From NCBI GenBank assembly GCA_003254905.1, contig QANU01013726.1, positions 177,422 to 241,421 of the forward strand: 64,000 nucleotides of DNA, read 5' to 3'. The DNA is from Nissolia schottii. Its lineage: Eukaryota > Streptophyta > Magnoliopsida > Fabales > Fabaceae. Both the position numbers and the translations under genes were made by a program. The notes under the pieces were generated by a model that was not told where the DNA came from, ran no database searches, and saw nothing but the letters and a program-made list of their open reading frames with translations. Below, piece by piece: positions 14,101 to 27,106 of this stretch (within the stretch, counting starts at the first letter, position 1; every line of letters starts with the position of its first letter).

Positions 14101-15849
14101 CTTCAAAGAATTTATTAACAAGTGATACAAATAAAATAGATAAGTCCCGTTTTAAGGTCTTAACCATTTCCAGCTGGTGGAGGCTTTCCCATTCACCATT
14201 GTCTGCGACTTATAATAGAAACAGTCATCATCACAATTTCTTTCAAGTTGTTAATGCGAAACTTTCCACTTATAATAATAAATTGAATGGTGACGAATAA
14301 AGTGTAAAAGAAAAGAAGGTATTTACGTTTATTCTAATGTATAGTATATAGCAATTGATTACGTTCATACGCCACAGAAGTAAGACATTAAGCTAATCCG
14401 CAACAAATTGACTAATCAATCGTTTTAAGTATTTGTTTTACTAGGAAATTTTCATGCCGTCAATTAAGACCACTTCACTAGATCAGCTCTCTTATTCTCA
14501 GATATGGGTATTTAGAGTGACACCACATCTTAAGTGATAACTTAATCTCTAAAAAATGTTTTAGTGTCCTAAGTGAATTTTATAAAAATAAAATAAAGTG
14601 TTAACTTAGTCCTTGATACTTTTAAATGTTGCTTTTGTTAGTCTCTCTGTTGACAATTTTATTGAAATTTTAAGGATAACATTTTGAAATTTCAATGATT
14701 ACATTAACACTTCTAGAAAATAAGTTGACATTTTATTTTTTCCAATAACTACTTAGGATACTTAGACATTTTTTGGAGACTAGGTTAATACTTAATTCTA
14801 AATATATATATATATATATTTGTTGACCTACAATTAAGTAATTTAGAGTACTTTGCATCCCTTCTCCTTCTATTCTTATGAATAAAATAAAATTTCTAAC
14901 ACAAAAAATTAATAATTTTTTTTTTGTATTATTCACGCTTCAAATCCTAAAAGACTTTTACATAAAACGACAAGTTAATATATAAAAATTATTTAATTTA
15001 CGCTTTTGAAAAAGTGTTTTTTGATATTAAACGAAAAATTAAGCATCTATTACATAAGGGTTTAAACTTTGAATTAGGGGTAGATTAGACATAAGACAAT
15101 GCTTTAAGCATTTTGCTTTTTCATAAGTCAGCTGCTGTTACGTACCTTGACTTTGTGAGATTATTTGAACATAGAACAAACAAGGTTCCTTTTTCGGTTC
15201 CTAAATTGTCATATTCATCAAAATTTCTCGGGACTGGTTGCACGCACACACACCTCACAGAACCACCTTGTCTCATTCTGATTACTATGCTGCCGGAGAA
15301 GACAATTGTTCACGGTCTGAGCTCAGATTGCACATCAAAAAACCATAAAGAACAACAACCTGTAAATATCAGACCGATGTTTGTACAGTAAAAAGAAACT
15401 CTCATATTTTAATTGATAGAATATCTTGTGTATCATCTGTAGTTGAAGTGTTAATAAGTAAGTTTAAACTTGAACATTTTGAACCTATTAGAAAATATTT
15501 GTAGCTGGAGAGGAACTTTTATAATATTTTAATCAAATATATTAATCCTTTATTTAAAATAATAAGAGATTTTAAGCTATATTTGGAGGGATAGAAAGTA
15601 ATAAAATTGAGGGGGAGCATAATGAAATAGTTTCATGTTCTATTGTTTGGGTATTTTAAAATAGTGTGGAATATAGGATTGCTATATATTAAATGGAACT
15701 TATTCCATTTAATCCAATATCCATAATTTTTTTTCCTCTCTAATTTAGGCAAAATGAGATGGAATGAAATGTATTAAGATTATATTACTCAAAAACAATG
15801 GAACATAAAAAACATTTGTTTTATTCTACATCATTCCACTGTATACTAT

Positions 15850-15893
<44 letters not shown>

Positions 15894-16028
15894 GTGTTAT
15901 TGAGCAAAAAGGACAAAAATATTATTCTATATAATATTTCATTCTACTTACATTTCTTTTGTTTTTTGTTTTTTGTACAAAAGAGGGCCGAAGCCCAACA
16001 AAACAAAAAGGAACTAGAAGCTATTACA
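11163..16028. other. Intergenic sequence
   Basis: No supported gene. Simple repeats occur at 13297-13315 (AAT)n, 14803-14818 (TA)n and 15857-15891 (TA)n. A 92-codon open frame at 15113-15391 has mixed composition and no recognisable domain and is not called. Confidence 0.55.
15857..15891. repeat. (TA)n microsatellite
   Basis: A run of about 17 TA units. Confidence 0.9.
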
Positions 16029-16029
16029 A

Positions 16030-16330
16030 TTGATAGGGACAAAGCAAACCCACAATCATCATAAAGTAGGAGATTCCAAATGCCATCAGGTGGGTTTTGC
16101 CAGCGACGAGTTATAATGTCCCAAAGCAAACTGAGATTTGATAAGCGATCTACTAGTTGGTTTCCTTCATGGTAAGTGTGTTGCGTCTTCACAATCCAAT
16201 CCCTGTTGAGGCAATGGCTGATTCTCACATGGAGACTACGATGGTGGGCAGAGAGGGATTAGTTTCTTTATAGGATATCAATCAAAGCCATATAGTGGCA
16301 GTGGCCGAGCAATCTCTTGTTGCATTAAGG
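16030..16330 (-). pseudogene. LINE-type RNase H domain remnant
   Basis: Read on the - strand, the stretch encodes a segment like the C-terminal part of the plant RNase H domain (RVT_3) found at the end of non-LTR retrotransposon proteins: CLNRDWIVKTQHTYHEGNQL, then VDRLSNLSL, then PPDGIWNLLLYDDCG. The hallmark H-Y-x-E-G-N-Q and downstream A/S-N-L-S are visible. Upstream sequence on the same strand needs a frame change to continue, and the rest of the reverse transcriptase is absent, so this is a broken fragment. It could alternatively come from a host RNase H-like gene. Confidence 0.65.
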
Positions 16331-17314
16331 CTGCGTTTCTTTAGTAGGACAATATAAAAATACTGAGACACATTGACAGAAATCGCGCTTGTTTACTAAA
16401 ACATGCACTAAAATTTGTGTCTTAGGACATAGATTTTCCAGATGACAGAAATTCATCAATTATTTTTTTTCCATTTTACCCGTGTCATATTTTATTTATG
16501 ACAACCTTACCCCCTCTCCATTCTCCGCTACCACCTCCTCCCCCACGCTTCTCCCTCCACGACCTCGTCTCCCTCCCCTTTGGCGCCAACACTCCCACCC
16601 TTCTCTCCTCCCACACCCTCACCGTCACCAAAAACCGTTCTGGCTTCGACGACGAGGCCTTCTCTTTCAAGGAGGCGAGAGGCGCTCTGAGATCTAGAGG
16701 CTGCTACCTCATGGCGTCGCTTCTCAACTTGCAGTTCCTCAGCCTCCGTGAGAACAAGGCACGAAAGAGAGAAAGAGGAAGCCATGACTGAGTGGAAAAT
16801 AGAGTATGGTTTAAGGAAGTTGGTTTGATAATTAAAAGGGGGACAAGGTGTCAGCGGTGGGTCGTCGCGGCTGCGTGAAATTGTTGTTGGTTCACTTTCT
16901 GGGCTTGTGTTTGATTTCGAACGGGATGAGATAAGGTCTTAGAATAATAGGAAATAGTTCTCGTTCTATTTTTTTCACTACACTTTTATAAATATTTTTT
17001 TTTCACTGAGCTGTATTGCAACGATGAACATAAGGAAGAATTTTGATTTGCAATGTTTTTTAAATTTTAATTAAATAATTAAAAAAAGGGATATTTGAAA
17101 TCATTTGTGTTGGATTTTTTGTTTTATTTTTATTAAATCAAATAAGATATATATATATATATATATATAAAAAGAGTGTCTTGTACATTATCACTAAACA
17201 CAATATAAATCTGATCCGTCCTAAAAAATTTTCTTATATAAAACTGATCGCACATTAAAATTCATATTTTCCTATCCTTATATATCTGTCATATCTCAGT
17301 CACTAAATGCAGCC
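16329..17314. mobile_element. DNA-element-like block carrying GC-rich exon-like sequence
   Basis: The left end begins GGCTGCGTTT and the right end, reverse complemented, GGCTGCATTT; more weakly matching TAGGACA/TAGGACG words follow inside each end. Between them, 16498-16795 is sharply GC-rich and reads as Pro/Ser-rich exon-like sequence (open frame from 16498 to a stop at 16789-16791), unlike its AT-rich surroundings. That arrangement resembles a non-autonomous element that captured a host gene fragment. No clear target duplication was found, so the boundaries and class are tentative. Confidence 0.4.
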
Positions 17315-18307
17315 AGCGGGTGTCTTCCGTTGTGTTTGGGTTGACATGGCACTCACCTTGAAGTATCTTCCGGCTGGGCGATGGCTTGTTTCTTCTGTTT
17401 TTGTTTATTGTTTTTTTTCATTTTAAAGTCTTGTCCATGAGTGATGGATAGGTTTGGATCATATTGAGTTTTTTTTGGGTTAGGAGCTCCTGTTGATTTT
17501 AGTGGGCCTTCCATACCTCATTTGGATTCGGGCCATGAGTAAGATTAAAGTTTTAAGATATGCGGTGATGGATTTCTTCGTATTTCTGTTTTTGGCCTCT
17601 AGCTCTCCCTTCTTTCATGGGCTCTTTCCCCATATATTAAGTTGTTGTTATCATGACGAGTAGCGATGTGGTGACAAGTGACAACTATTTAAAACCAATA
17701 TAGGATAATTAAGAGTGTGATTATCTTAAATAATTATTATCTTATCATTCATTTTATCTAAATTCGTGCTAATATATCATCATCATCCAACTCAAAGTTA
17801 ACGATTACTTCTTTAGTTCAAAAAGTGGTCATTGTTAATATTGACTAATTTTCTTTAGAAGTTGTGAGATCAACAAAATAAATAAAACTATGAACTTTTT
17901 AAAACTCGAATAACATACAAATATAATAAAGTAGTATAAAAGTAAGTAAAGGAAATTAATACTAGTTGCAGAGAGCCGTATATAATTGATAAGAGAAAAT
18001 AGAGATGATCAGTAGTATATGCGGATGCATCAAGGGGTATCCAAAGTCAGCTAATCCAACTCCATCTCCTCTGTTTTGGATTTGTCTCATTACTCCTCCG
18101 GCCAAATGGAAAAATCCACCCACCACATCTATCACTATACAAACATCGGCCTCACATGACGCGTCCACAACCTTCTTTCTAACAAAATATTATTTAGAAA
18201 TTGAGAAATATTAAGAAGATGTCAATTTACATTAAATGATAAAAATAAAATAAAAGAACCCCTTTAATATGTAGTGCCACCCACTCATATCCATTCTCCA
18301 TTGCAAA
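17315..18307. other. Intergenic sequence upstream of the 4CL-like gene
   Basis: No gene recognised. The last 70 bases contain a plausible short leader, but no convincing TATA box was assigned. Confidence 0.5.
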
Positions 18308-21300
18308 ATGCAGAGATCAGGGTACTGTTCGGACGGCATATACCGGTCACTGAGACCTTCACTGTCCCTTCCGAAGGACCCAAACCTGTCCTTAGTCTCC
18401 CACCTCTTCTCCAACGTGGGGCCCTTCCCCACCAAGCCCGCCCTCATCGACGCCGACACCTCCCAATCCCTCTCCTTCTCCCACCTCAGGTCCCTCGTCA
18501 TCAAGGCCTCCCACGGCCTCCTCCGCCTCGGCCTCTCCAAAAGCGACGTCGTCCTCTTCCTCTCCCCCAACACCATCTACTACCCCGTCTGCTTCCTCGC
18601 CGTCACCGCCATCGGCGCCGTCGCCTCCACCGTCAACCCCGCCTACACCCCCGCCGAGGTCTCCAAGCAGCTCAAGGACTCCAACCCCAAGCTCATCATC
18701 ACCGTCCCGGAGCTATACGACAAGGTCAAGACCTTCAACCTCCCCGCGGTTTTCCTTAATTCAGATCCAGCCGTCCACGTGGCGCGATCTGGATCCAAGA
18801 TCGCGAGTTTCGAGGAGTTGGTTAATCTCGCCGGTTCGCCGACGGAGTTCCCGGCAATTAGCGTGAAACAGAGCGACACGGCGGCGCTGCTGTATTCTTC
18901 CGGGACGACGGGCGTGAGCAAGGGCGTGGTCCTCACGCACCGGAACTTCATCGCCGCGGGTATGATGATCGGCATGGACGACGAGGTGGCGGGGCAGTTT
19001 GGCGACGTGTTCCTCTGCGTGCTCCCGATGTTCCACGTGTTCGGCCTGGCGGTGATCTCCTACTCGCAGCTCCAGCGTGGGAACGCGGTGGTTTCGCTGA
19101 AGAGGTTCGAGTTCGAGGTGGTGTTGAAGACGATCGAGAGGTATAAGGTGACGCGGTTGTGGGTTGTGCCGCCGATTATACTCGCCCTTGCCAAACACGG
19201 CCTTGTTGACAAGTACGATCTCTCGTCTCTGGCGCAAATTGGCTCCGGCGCCGCCCCTCTTGGGAAGGAACTCATGGATGAATGCTCCAAGCGTTTCCCT
19301 CATGCTATTGTTTGTCAGGTACTCTTTTCTAATCATGCCATGGCTTTATTATTGGTTACATTTGCCAGAATATAATGTACCGATGATGGGGATATGATTG
19401 GATACTATTTGTGCGAATAAATGGGTCCTACCACTACTTTTCATATGTCCATTGTCTCTATTTGGAATCTCTGTGAGGAGAAATTCTTAGGCATGACGAT
19501 CTGTTAGGCACTTCATTTAACACGTGACATGTATAAGTGAAAAAATGCATTCCTAGTGATTTGTCCTTTTTTATCATTGAGCTTAGCTTACACAATCTTC
19601 AAGTGCGTTTAGTGTTGAATGGAGTTTCTGTAAGACTCACTGTTGGTTTTTGTTGAGACTCAGGTTCTTTCAATAGTTGTTTTCTCTGGTATTTGAGCAT
19701 TGGTTCTTTGATGATGCCATGGGTTATTAGTTTATGTTGTGTTGCTTGTTCTTGTGATTTCAGGGGTACGGTATGACTGAGACTTGTGGGATTGTCTCTG
19801 TGGAGGATGTGAGGGCGGGGGTTCGGAATACTGGATCAACGGGAATGCTTGTTTCGGGAGTGGAAGCTCAAATAGTAAGTGTGGAAACGCAGAAGCCCCA
19901 ACCTCCTCGACAGCTGGGGGAGATATGGGTACGGGGTCCTAATATGATGCAAGGTAGAGTGCCATTTTGCATTCCATGTGTTGTATAGAATACCTACCTT
20001 TGTGAAGTGATGGGGAAAAACAGATATGTGCTTTTTGGTGTGAGGCCAGAGGTGGATAAGCCTTTACTGACTCAAAATATAAGTAAGGCCAGCATAGTGG
20101 CGTCACATTTTATTGAACTTGCTGCTTAAACCACTAGCCATGGTAACTAAATTCTCTAGGCCAAACTGTTTAAACAACACTTGTTTACGGCTATGGTTTG
20201 AATTTGCCTGCCTTCAGCAAATACTGCTTGACCATGTCTAATCCCAGTTTATAAGATCACACATTTCCTAGCTCGTCCTAGTCAAGAGAGCACAATCTTT
20301 TTAAAAAAAATAATTTTATGTCACAGAATCTGACTTGCATGAATATGTTAGGAATCAGGATCAAGTTTGATAGGCTGTTTGTATGACCTTGAACATATTA
20401 GTCGCACATGAATAAAGAAAAAGATGTGGTAAGGATTCCGAAATATACAGTGAAGTCCTTTACCAACAAGACTACCATCATGTTATAGTAGTGTTCATAA
20501 TGGTACTTGCGGTTATTTGGAGATGCATCATAAAGTGCCTGATGTCCCTGTCTAAACATTTTAATCTGAACTTTTGAGTATATTTGTTACTTCTCTGCCA
20601 GTGTAACTGCCTTTGCTAGAGTAGTTAATTGAGTATTTGAGTTGGAGCACCATTTTCCAAAAAAAACCCCTGCTTTGTGCGTGAGAAGTAATTCTGCAAA
20701 CACTTTTCATCTGATCACTAATTTCTATAAGTGATTCTTAGCTGTCTAAGAGAATGATTCTGTTACGAGTCTTCAAGTTTTTATATGACTTTCTGATTGA
20801 GATTGTACTTTAGATTCTTTTTTGCTCCAATGTTTTCTGCTAAGATGGTCAACAACATGCTTTATGCCACTGACATCTATCAATATGTTATGTGGTCATT
20901 CCTAATAAACAATAACAGGTTGTGTCAAATTACAAGCTTAACCAGTTTTCGTGCCATAGTGATCACAAAATCTGTCCCCCTTTGACTAAGGAATATTATT
21001 GGCAAAATCATTTAAGCACGGGAGAATTGGACTTGGCTGTTTCATTCACTTTCCTGCTGAGTAACGATGCAGGGAGTGATTAATGGCCTGGCTTAAGCTG
21101 TGCTTTCATGTTCTTCACTTAAGAAATTGTAATGGATTTGCTGATACTCATTAGAATACAAACTTTAATACAAATGTTTAGTTTTGTACTCTGCATTGAT
21201 TTTAAGAATTTCACTTTTCTGGGAACTTGATTTCCTTTTTTTGTTTACGCCATATGCAGTTTGGCATTAATTGTTAGATAATTTTTTAGGTTATCACAAC

Positions 21301-22314
21301 AATCCACAGGCCACAAGATTGACTATAGATAAAAGCGGGTGGGTGCATACAGGAGATCTTGGATATTTTGATGAGGAGGGACACCTTTATGTTGTTGACC
21401 GTATCAAAGAACTGATCAAGTATAAAGGTTTTCAGGTATACAATTTAAATTTCATATAAATGATATCAATGATAATTGTTAAATATGAAAATGGGCCAGC
21501 TTTGGCATGCCATGCGCATGTCTAAAATCTGAACGAAAATCCGCTTCAGGGTAGTTGAGTAATAGAAGGATAATCCAGTGTTGAGGTGCATTTAAAATGT
21601 CTTCCAACCCTAATTTTTATCAAAAACCAAATCAAATGTGGTAATTTTCAGTCCATAAAGTGATGTGTATGCTACTCTCTGGGTAATTATTTGTTTGTGA
21701 CCCTTCTGTTTACACTTGACAATGAATTAGTTATGATCAGGGGTTGTCATCTTACAGAATTATGTGATATTTGCTTCGTTTTTCTAAACTAGGTTGCGCC
21801 AGCCGAGCTTGAAGGCCTTCTTGTTTCTCACCCGGAAATTCTAGATGCTGTTGTCATCCCGTAAGTAACACATGCATGATCTTTATTCAATTCTACCTGC
21901 AGAAGAAATACAAAATTCTATGTCATATTTTATTGGAAGTCATAGTTGTGTTGTGTTGTGTTACTTGCATTCTGCAGATATCCAGATGCCGAGGCTGGTG
22001 AAGTTCCCGTTGCCTACGTTGTTCGTTCACCCAACAGTTCGCTCACTGAGGAAGATGTTAAGAAGTTTATTGCTAATCAGGTGAGAGAAATATGCAAAGC
22101 AAGCTTCTTGTTGGTCTCTGACTTGCATTCATGAAATTAGTGACTAATGGTCCTTGTGCATTTTTTCATTTGTTACTCTTTTTTTCTTATGTGCTTGCAG
22201 GTTGCACCCTTCAAAAGATTGCGAAGGGTGACATTCATCAACACCGTTCCTAAGACAGCATCAGGAAAAATCCTCAGAAGAGAGCTTATTGATAAAGCAC
22301 GATCCAGAATATAA
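18308..22314 (+). CDS. 4CLL7: 4-coumarate-CoA ligase-like 7 (acyl-CoA synthetase)
   Basis: Six exons: 18308-19318, 19764-19953, 21290-21435, 21793-21860, 21978-22080 and 22201-22314. All introns are GT-AG and the joined frame is 1632 nt (543 aa), close to the Arabidopsis protein (about 544). It belongs to the adenylate-forming family, which activates a carboxylic acid with ATP and transfers it to CoA. Visible motifs are the P-loop [11 protein letters not shown] (196-206), GYGMTETCG (338-346), the ATP-ribose Asp in GDLGY (D423), [14 protein letters not shown] (436-449, hinge) and the catalytic Lys in PKTASGK (K529). Sequence character points to the 4CLL7 clade rather than true 4CL. The Arabidopsis member activates fatty acids and jasmonate precursors (OPC side chains) in the peroxisome. 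The C-terminus is SRI, a weak PTS1-like tripeptide. Exon 1 is markedly GC-rich at third positions, unlike exons 2-6. Confidence 0.95.
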
Positions 22315-23039
22315 GATCATACATATATATGCTGTTTTTTTTGCCAATTCCCTGGGATCCATTTCTGTGATAGAATACAAGTTCGGAATGCACCCTGTAG
22401 GAGAAACGCTTTCTTAAATCTATTTTTGGGGACATAATTGTATAAAAATACAATGTGATTTAATTGTTAGTGAGTGACTGTTAATGTAGGGATAATAAAT
22501 AAATTGGTTTCTCACATGCCCCACTCCATCCTACTGTATCTTTTTCTAAAATGAAAAATAACTCAAAATACTTCCACTAAAATTAATTCTAATTACCTGA
22601 AAAGTACTTTTGGACTTCAAATTACTTTTAAGCACCACAAACATCAATAATCTAACCAAACATGCTCATCTCGCGAAATGAATGTTCTGATGTCTAATAT
22701 GCTTCATGTCAGTTTATTCTTTATTTCAACGCGCCTTTTTGCAGTGTATTTTGGGAGAATATTGATCAATTTATTGATTTTTCTGATTCAAAATATTACC
22801 CATACCAAACACAGGGTTGATCAAATGTGGTGTGACCTTTGGTTTTATTTTTATTCAGTCGTCTCGACTTTGAGACTTAAAAATAAAAGAGTTTTTGTTA
22901 AAAGATCTTTACTCCTTGTAAGAGAGTAATGGAATTGGATTAAATTAGTTCAGCTTCTAATAGTATTGTTTGAATGTTAGTAGTTCAATCTAAAAATATA
23001 ATTATTACTCTATAATTTATATATCGTTTAAAGATTATT
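22315..23039. other. 3' UTR of the 4CL-like gene and intergenic sequence
   Basis: An AATAAA-type polyadenylation signal is present at about 22494-22499. Nothing else with coding potential was recognised. Confidence 0.45.
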
Positions 23040-23570
23040 CAATAAATATGAATGATATTTTGAATGAAGAGTGTTTGCAAGTAATCCGTGTAGAGTACGA
23101 AGTTACCTGAATGTAAGAGGAAGGTGAGAAAGGCGTCTTGATGGAAGCTCGAAGGCTTGGACGAAAGCTCCAAGCGGGTTCTTCTCGGAGAGAGTGCGGC
23201 GGCGGGGTGTACTTGCAAAGGCACTTCGACGCTCAAGTAAGCACAGGGATTAGGAGAATTCTCTAAGAGGGGAATGAGTGATACCTCGTGATCTGAAGAG
23301 GTCGTGCGCTTTTACAGGTGAGCTTAGAGTGCAAAGATAGAGATAAGATAGGAATAAAGCGAAGGGAATCTGCCTATTTGCTCCTGGCTTATCTTTTCCC
23401 GCTTATCCAGGAGCTGGTTGCGGACTGGGGAGGAGGAGTCGCCGCTACCTCCTTTTAGCTTTGTTGGGCCGGACCGGGTCCGGAGTCTTGGACTTACGAC
23501 ATTCTCCTCCTTTAAGTGTTGTGAGGCTCTCTTCCTTTGGATCTGTATGACTAGGTGAGGTGAGCCTCTT
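23040..23570 (-). mobile_element. GC-rich LTR-retrotransposon fragment (putative)
   Basis: This is a GC-rich island in AT-rich DNA. It contains no complete gene and has the character of a plant LTR/leader sequence read on the - strand, ending in ATTCTCCTCCTTTAAGTGTT on the + strand. No TG...CA ends with a target duplication were found, so this is a truncated, tentative call. Confidence 0.35.
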
Positions 23571-24599
23571 CTGTTCCTTAGTGGGCTGGGCCCTTCCGGC
23601 CTTTTAAGAAATGTGAGTTCTCAGACCCTAGTTTTGAGCTAGTAACAAAGAGGATTTTATAGACAAGCCAAAATTTATCCTTTCTCATTTTGGAATGGCT
23701 ATATATAAGTGGAGACAGGCTGGTTTTTGTTCTTTTTCTTCTTTTCCTAATGTAACAACAAATAAATAAATACAAGCGGTGACAATCACAATCAGGTGTG
23801 ACGTCTACTCAATTGGTCAGATATGAAAAATCATGAAAATGATTTTTATAGTAAGTTCTTTATAAATTTGATAAAATTTTGTTAAAACTTGTAGCACTTC
23901 TTAATTTTAAAATATCTAGTATGTAAAAGGAGTTTGTCCTTAAAAATAAGGATAAAACTGAACATGATTTTCAATTTAAAAAATAAAACAAACTTAAAAG
24001 CACACATTCTGTGCATTTTAATGTTTTAATGGTTAACGTCTAAGCTTAAAATGAACCCTTCTCAAAAAGAAAAAAAAAACATAAATGCATTTGTAAGATA
24101 GATTAATATTTTGAAAAACGAATTATGGCTTCAATTATTTTCTTTAGGCTGTATTTAGATAAAGTAATTTTAAAATTCAAAGAATTTTAAATTAAAAGGA
24201 ATTTAAATGCATCACTTAAAGTTTCTTCATTTTTTAAAAAAATTTCTTTGGATTTAGTAATCACGTTACTATCATTTAGGTAATGTTTGGTAAATATCTC
24301 AAGAAAGAAAATAGGGAGACGCAAGAAAGACACATTCCTTGCGTTCCTTTTGTTTTAGAGGTACTGAAATTAGTTTAAAAATTGCCTCCTAACATATTTC
24401 TTGTATTCCTACTCTTTGGATGTACATAAATTAGTTAAAAAATTATCACGAGATAAATACAACTTTAAATTTTATGTTTTTCTCTCATTTTTCAAACTTA
24501 TTTCTGTTCCTACTGTCTTTATATTTTCTAACTTATGACGATTACCATACGCTAATAAAATGCTTTGTCTAGATAATGAAGTTATATTATCTTGGGTGA
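23571..24599. other. AT-rich intergenic sequence
   Basis: No gene recognised. It includes phrases of MITE character (for example near 24270) without definable ends. Confidence 0.45.
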
Positions 24600-24970
24600 A
24601 CATCAATAGTGACCCACTATGCTCGACCAGCGACTTGAGGGGGGTGTGACTGGTGAGTGGCGGGCCGTCTATTGAAGCATATCAGATTATGCAGATTGGG
24701 CTGAATATGCAAAATGCATATCAGCAAGAAAAGAAACAGAGAGAACAGAGAAAAGAGTTGAGAGAGTTTGATGAATGAAATACTTCTTCATTACTTGATT
24801 TGCTTTACAAGCAATGTACGCTATATATACAATCAATGAGAGGATTATGTCCTTCCTAACTGAATTTTAACTAACTAACTTGCTTAACAACTAACTGAAT
24901 TTTATCTAACTAATTTAGCATGTGTTGCTCATGCTTTGATAACTTACTTGAGTTACAAGTAACCTAATAC
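24600..24970 (-). mobile_element. Copia-type LTR remnant (putative)
   Basis: Read on the - strand the segment has the layout of a small copia LTR: a TATA-like TGTATATATAGCG, then a leader rich in CTCTC and TTTCTT, then a CCCCCCTCAAG stretch. No internal coding region is present, which suggests a solo or truncated LTR. The exact ends and target duplication could not be fixed. Confidence 0.4.
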
Positions 24971-25136
24971 CGTCCGACGATCGGTAGTGTATAAAAGTTA
25001 AATTTATTAATTACAGTTAAAATGTGTCATTTAGTATAAAGGGAACATTTTTATTGACCAAAAGTTACATTTTATAGTCTAAGACTACCTCTAATTAGGC
25101 AACCCCTCGTCAAAGTGTAATCTCAATTTCACAATA
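24971..25136. other. Short intergenic spacer
   Basis: Nothing recognisable between the LTR remnant and the CACTA-like element. Confidence 0.4.
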
Positions 25137-25374
25137 CACTATAAGACATGTTACACTTTTAACAAGTGTTATATTTTAACAAATATTACACTTTTCAAAC
25201 TAATGTATCACTTTTGTGGAGTGATTTTAAGAATTATGAAGTGTAATTTTTTATTAATAAAAATATTTTCTTTTATATCTAAAGGCACCTTATTTAAGTG
25301 TAGTTAATAATAAAATATGTTTTTAGTTTGAATTTTTGTAATGAAATATTACCTTGAGCCAAAATTCTTGTAGT
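25137..25374. mobile_element. CACTA-like non-autonomous element
   Basis: The left end reads CACTATAAGA and the right end, reverse complemented, ACTACAAGAA, close to the CACTACAAGAA terminus of plant CACTA transposons. ATA flanks both sides (25134-25136 and 25375-25377), fitting the 3-bp target duplication. The interior has repeated TTACACTTTT-like words in both orientations, typical of subterminal repeats. The last base of the right terminus is missing or mutated. Confidence 0.5.
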
Positions 25375-25377
25375 ATA

Positions 25378-27106
25378 CAGTTGAATTGTAGCTCCTGCAT
25401 TAATTTGAGAGTCCTTGTTGAATTCTCATTCCTTTCAGCCCCACCTCCCAACTACCTTAGTTTTTTTTTTATATAAAAATAAAAAAAGTTGTCCTAATAT
25501 GCTGATATATACGTACCCTTATAACTTTACATTATTGTGAATTAAAATTACTGCACAATAAATAAATACAAAAAAGAATCAAATTATACATGACAAGTTA
25601 GGAATAATATCCTTCCATTAATTTATTTCTTGTACATTTTCTTTTATTATTCAAGCAATGGATAACTAAGAGTGAAAGGAAACTTATCTAAGAAGTTTTT
25701 GCATGAAAATAAGTATAGGTTCGATATATTTACATAGGGTGCATGTAACTCCATGCTCACCTCATTCGAGTATGTTTTAAGATGCACTTCTTATACAATA
25801 AAATTTAAAAACTGTATACATTATGTGTGGTGTTTCTTCAATGAAAAAAGGAAGTTACCTGTATACATTAGCGGGCTTATAGGCACGTATATACATTGTT
25901 ATACATTATCGGGCTACCGATCAAGCTACGTTTTATTAATTTGAGATATTAATTATTTTACAAAATTATAAAACAAAAAATGCTTTTAAATATTGATAGA
26001 GACAATTTTGCGATTTATTGTTGGCATAATGAGTGGAGGGAGTAGTTACAATTCTCATAGAAGTGAAAAAGTGAAAAATAATGTATCGAATGTAATGAAT
26101 ATTTTCCTCTATTTTTGAGGCTATTTAAATTGTGTAAATTAATTTAGAAGGGTAGAGTAAAAAAAAAAAATTGCGACCACGAGAAGCAGTTAAAATACCC
26201 TAGCTGCTTTATACCAGTAGAGATTATTTATGTAAGATTGTCTCTCTTTTTTTTCCGTAATAACTGAAAGTATAATGTAGTCTACCTGTTGACAGTGGAA
26301 TCGTGACAATGAGATATCTAATCTTGAATTGGAAGAGTAGTATTACACGAATTTTATGTCTCCAAAGGTAACATAAAATACCTTTAAATTATAACATTAT
26401 TTGTTTTACTATTTATGGTTAATTTCTTCTATTTATAAACTTTGATACATTAAGTAATATTTTTATTATAACTACTTTAAGTAATATAACAAAACATGAT
26501 TAGATAAATGTGTAAAAAAGTTTTTATTCTAATTATATATCATAGTATGTGAAAGAGAAGATCCGCCCTCTCCATTTTATTTTTGGAAAGACTCCGTTTG
26601 GAGAAATAAAATTGACCCTCAACTTACCAAAAATGAAAAACTTCTCCAAAAGCAGCAAGTTAGAAATATACTTATGCACAAATAATTTAATTTTGAGGAA
26701 CTTTTCAGCTCTAAGTTTTTTCAAAATTGATTTTAATTCAACATAGATTCATGACAAATAGAGAGAAATTGACATTCAGTTATCGCTAATTTTATTTTCT
26801 AACCGTTTTTAGTCGGGCCTCTTTTTTGTCTATATAATTTAGTCACGCTTGATTTTAGTATATATAATTTAACAATTTAGATTTTAGCTTTTTATAATCT
26901 GAAAAACTTGGTTTTCTTTTTTTCTTTTCACCAAAAAAAAAAGGTTTTCTGTCCCTGTATTTAATTATTAGTCTTTATAAATTTTACCTTTTTAGGTGTT
27001 CTATAGTTTTTTTTTTTTTTTGGGTTAAAGGATTAATATTTTTCCGTAAAGGATTGGTCCATATAATAGAATTCATTTTGTCTTAATGACCAAACTATTA
27101 TATCAA
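25378..27106. other. AT-rich intergenic sequence
   Basis: No gene recognised on either strand. The short open frames at 25753-25944 and around 26549-26746 have no recognisable motif. Confidence 0.5.

Noticed and set aside
18274..19336. Long Pro/Arg-rich open frames on both strands of 4CLL7 exon 1
   Set aside because: They arise from the high GC third positions of the real frame.
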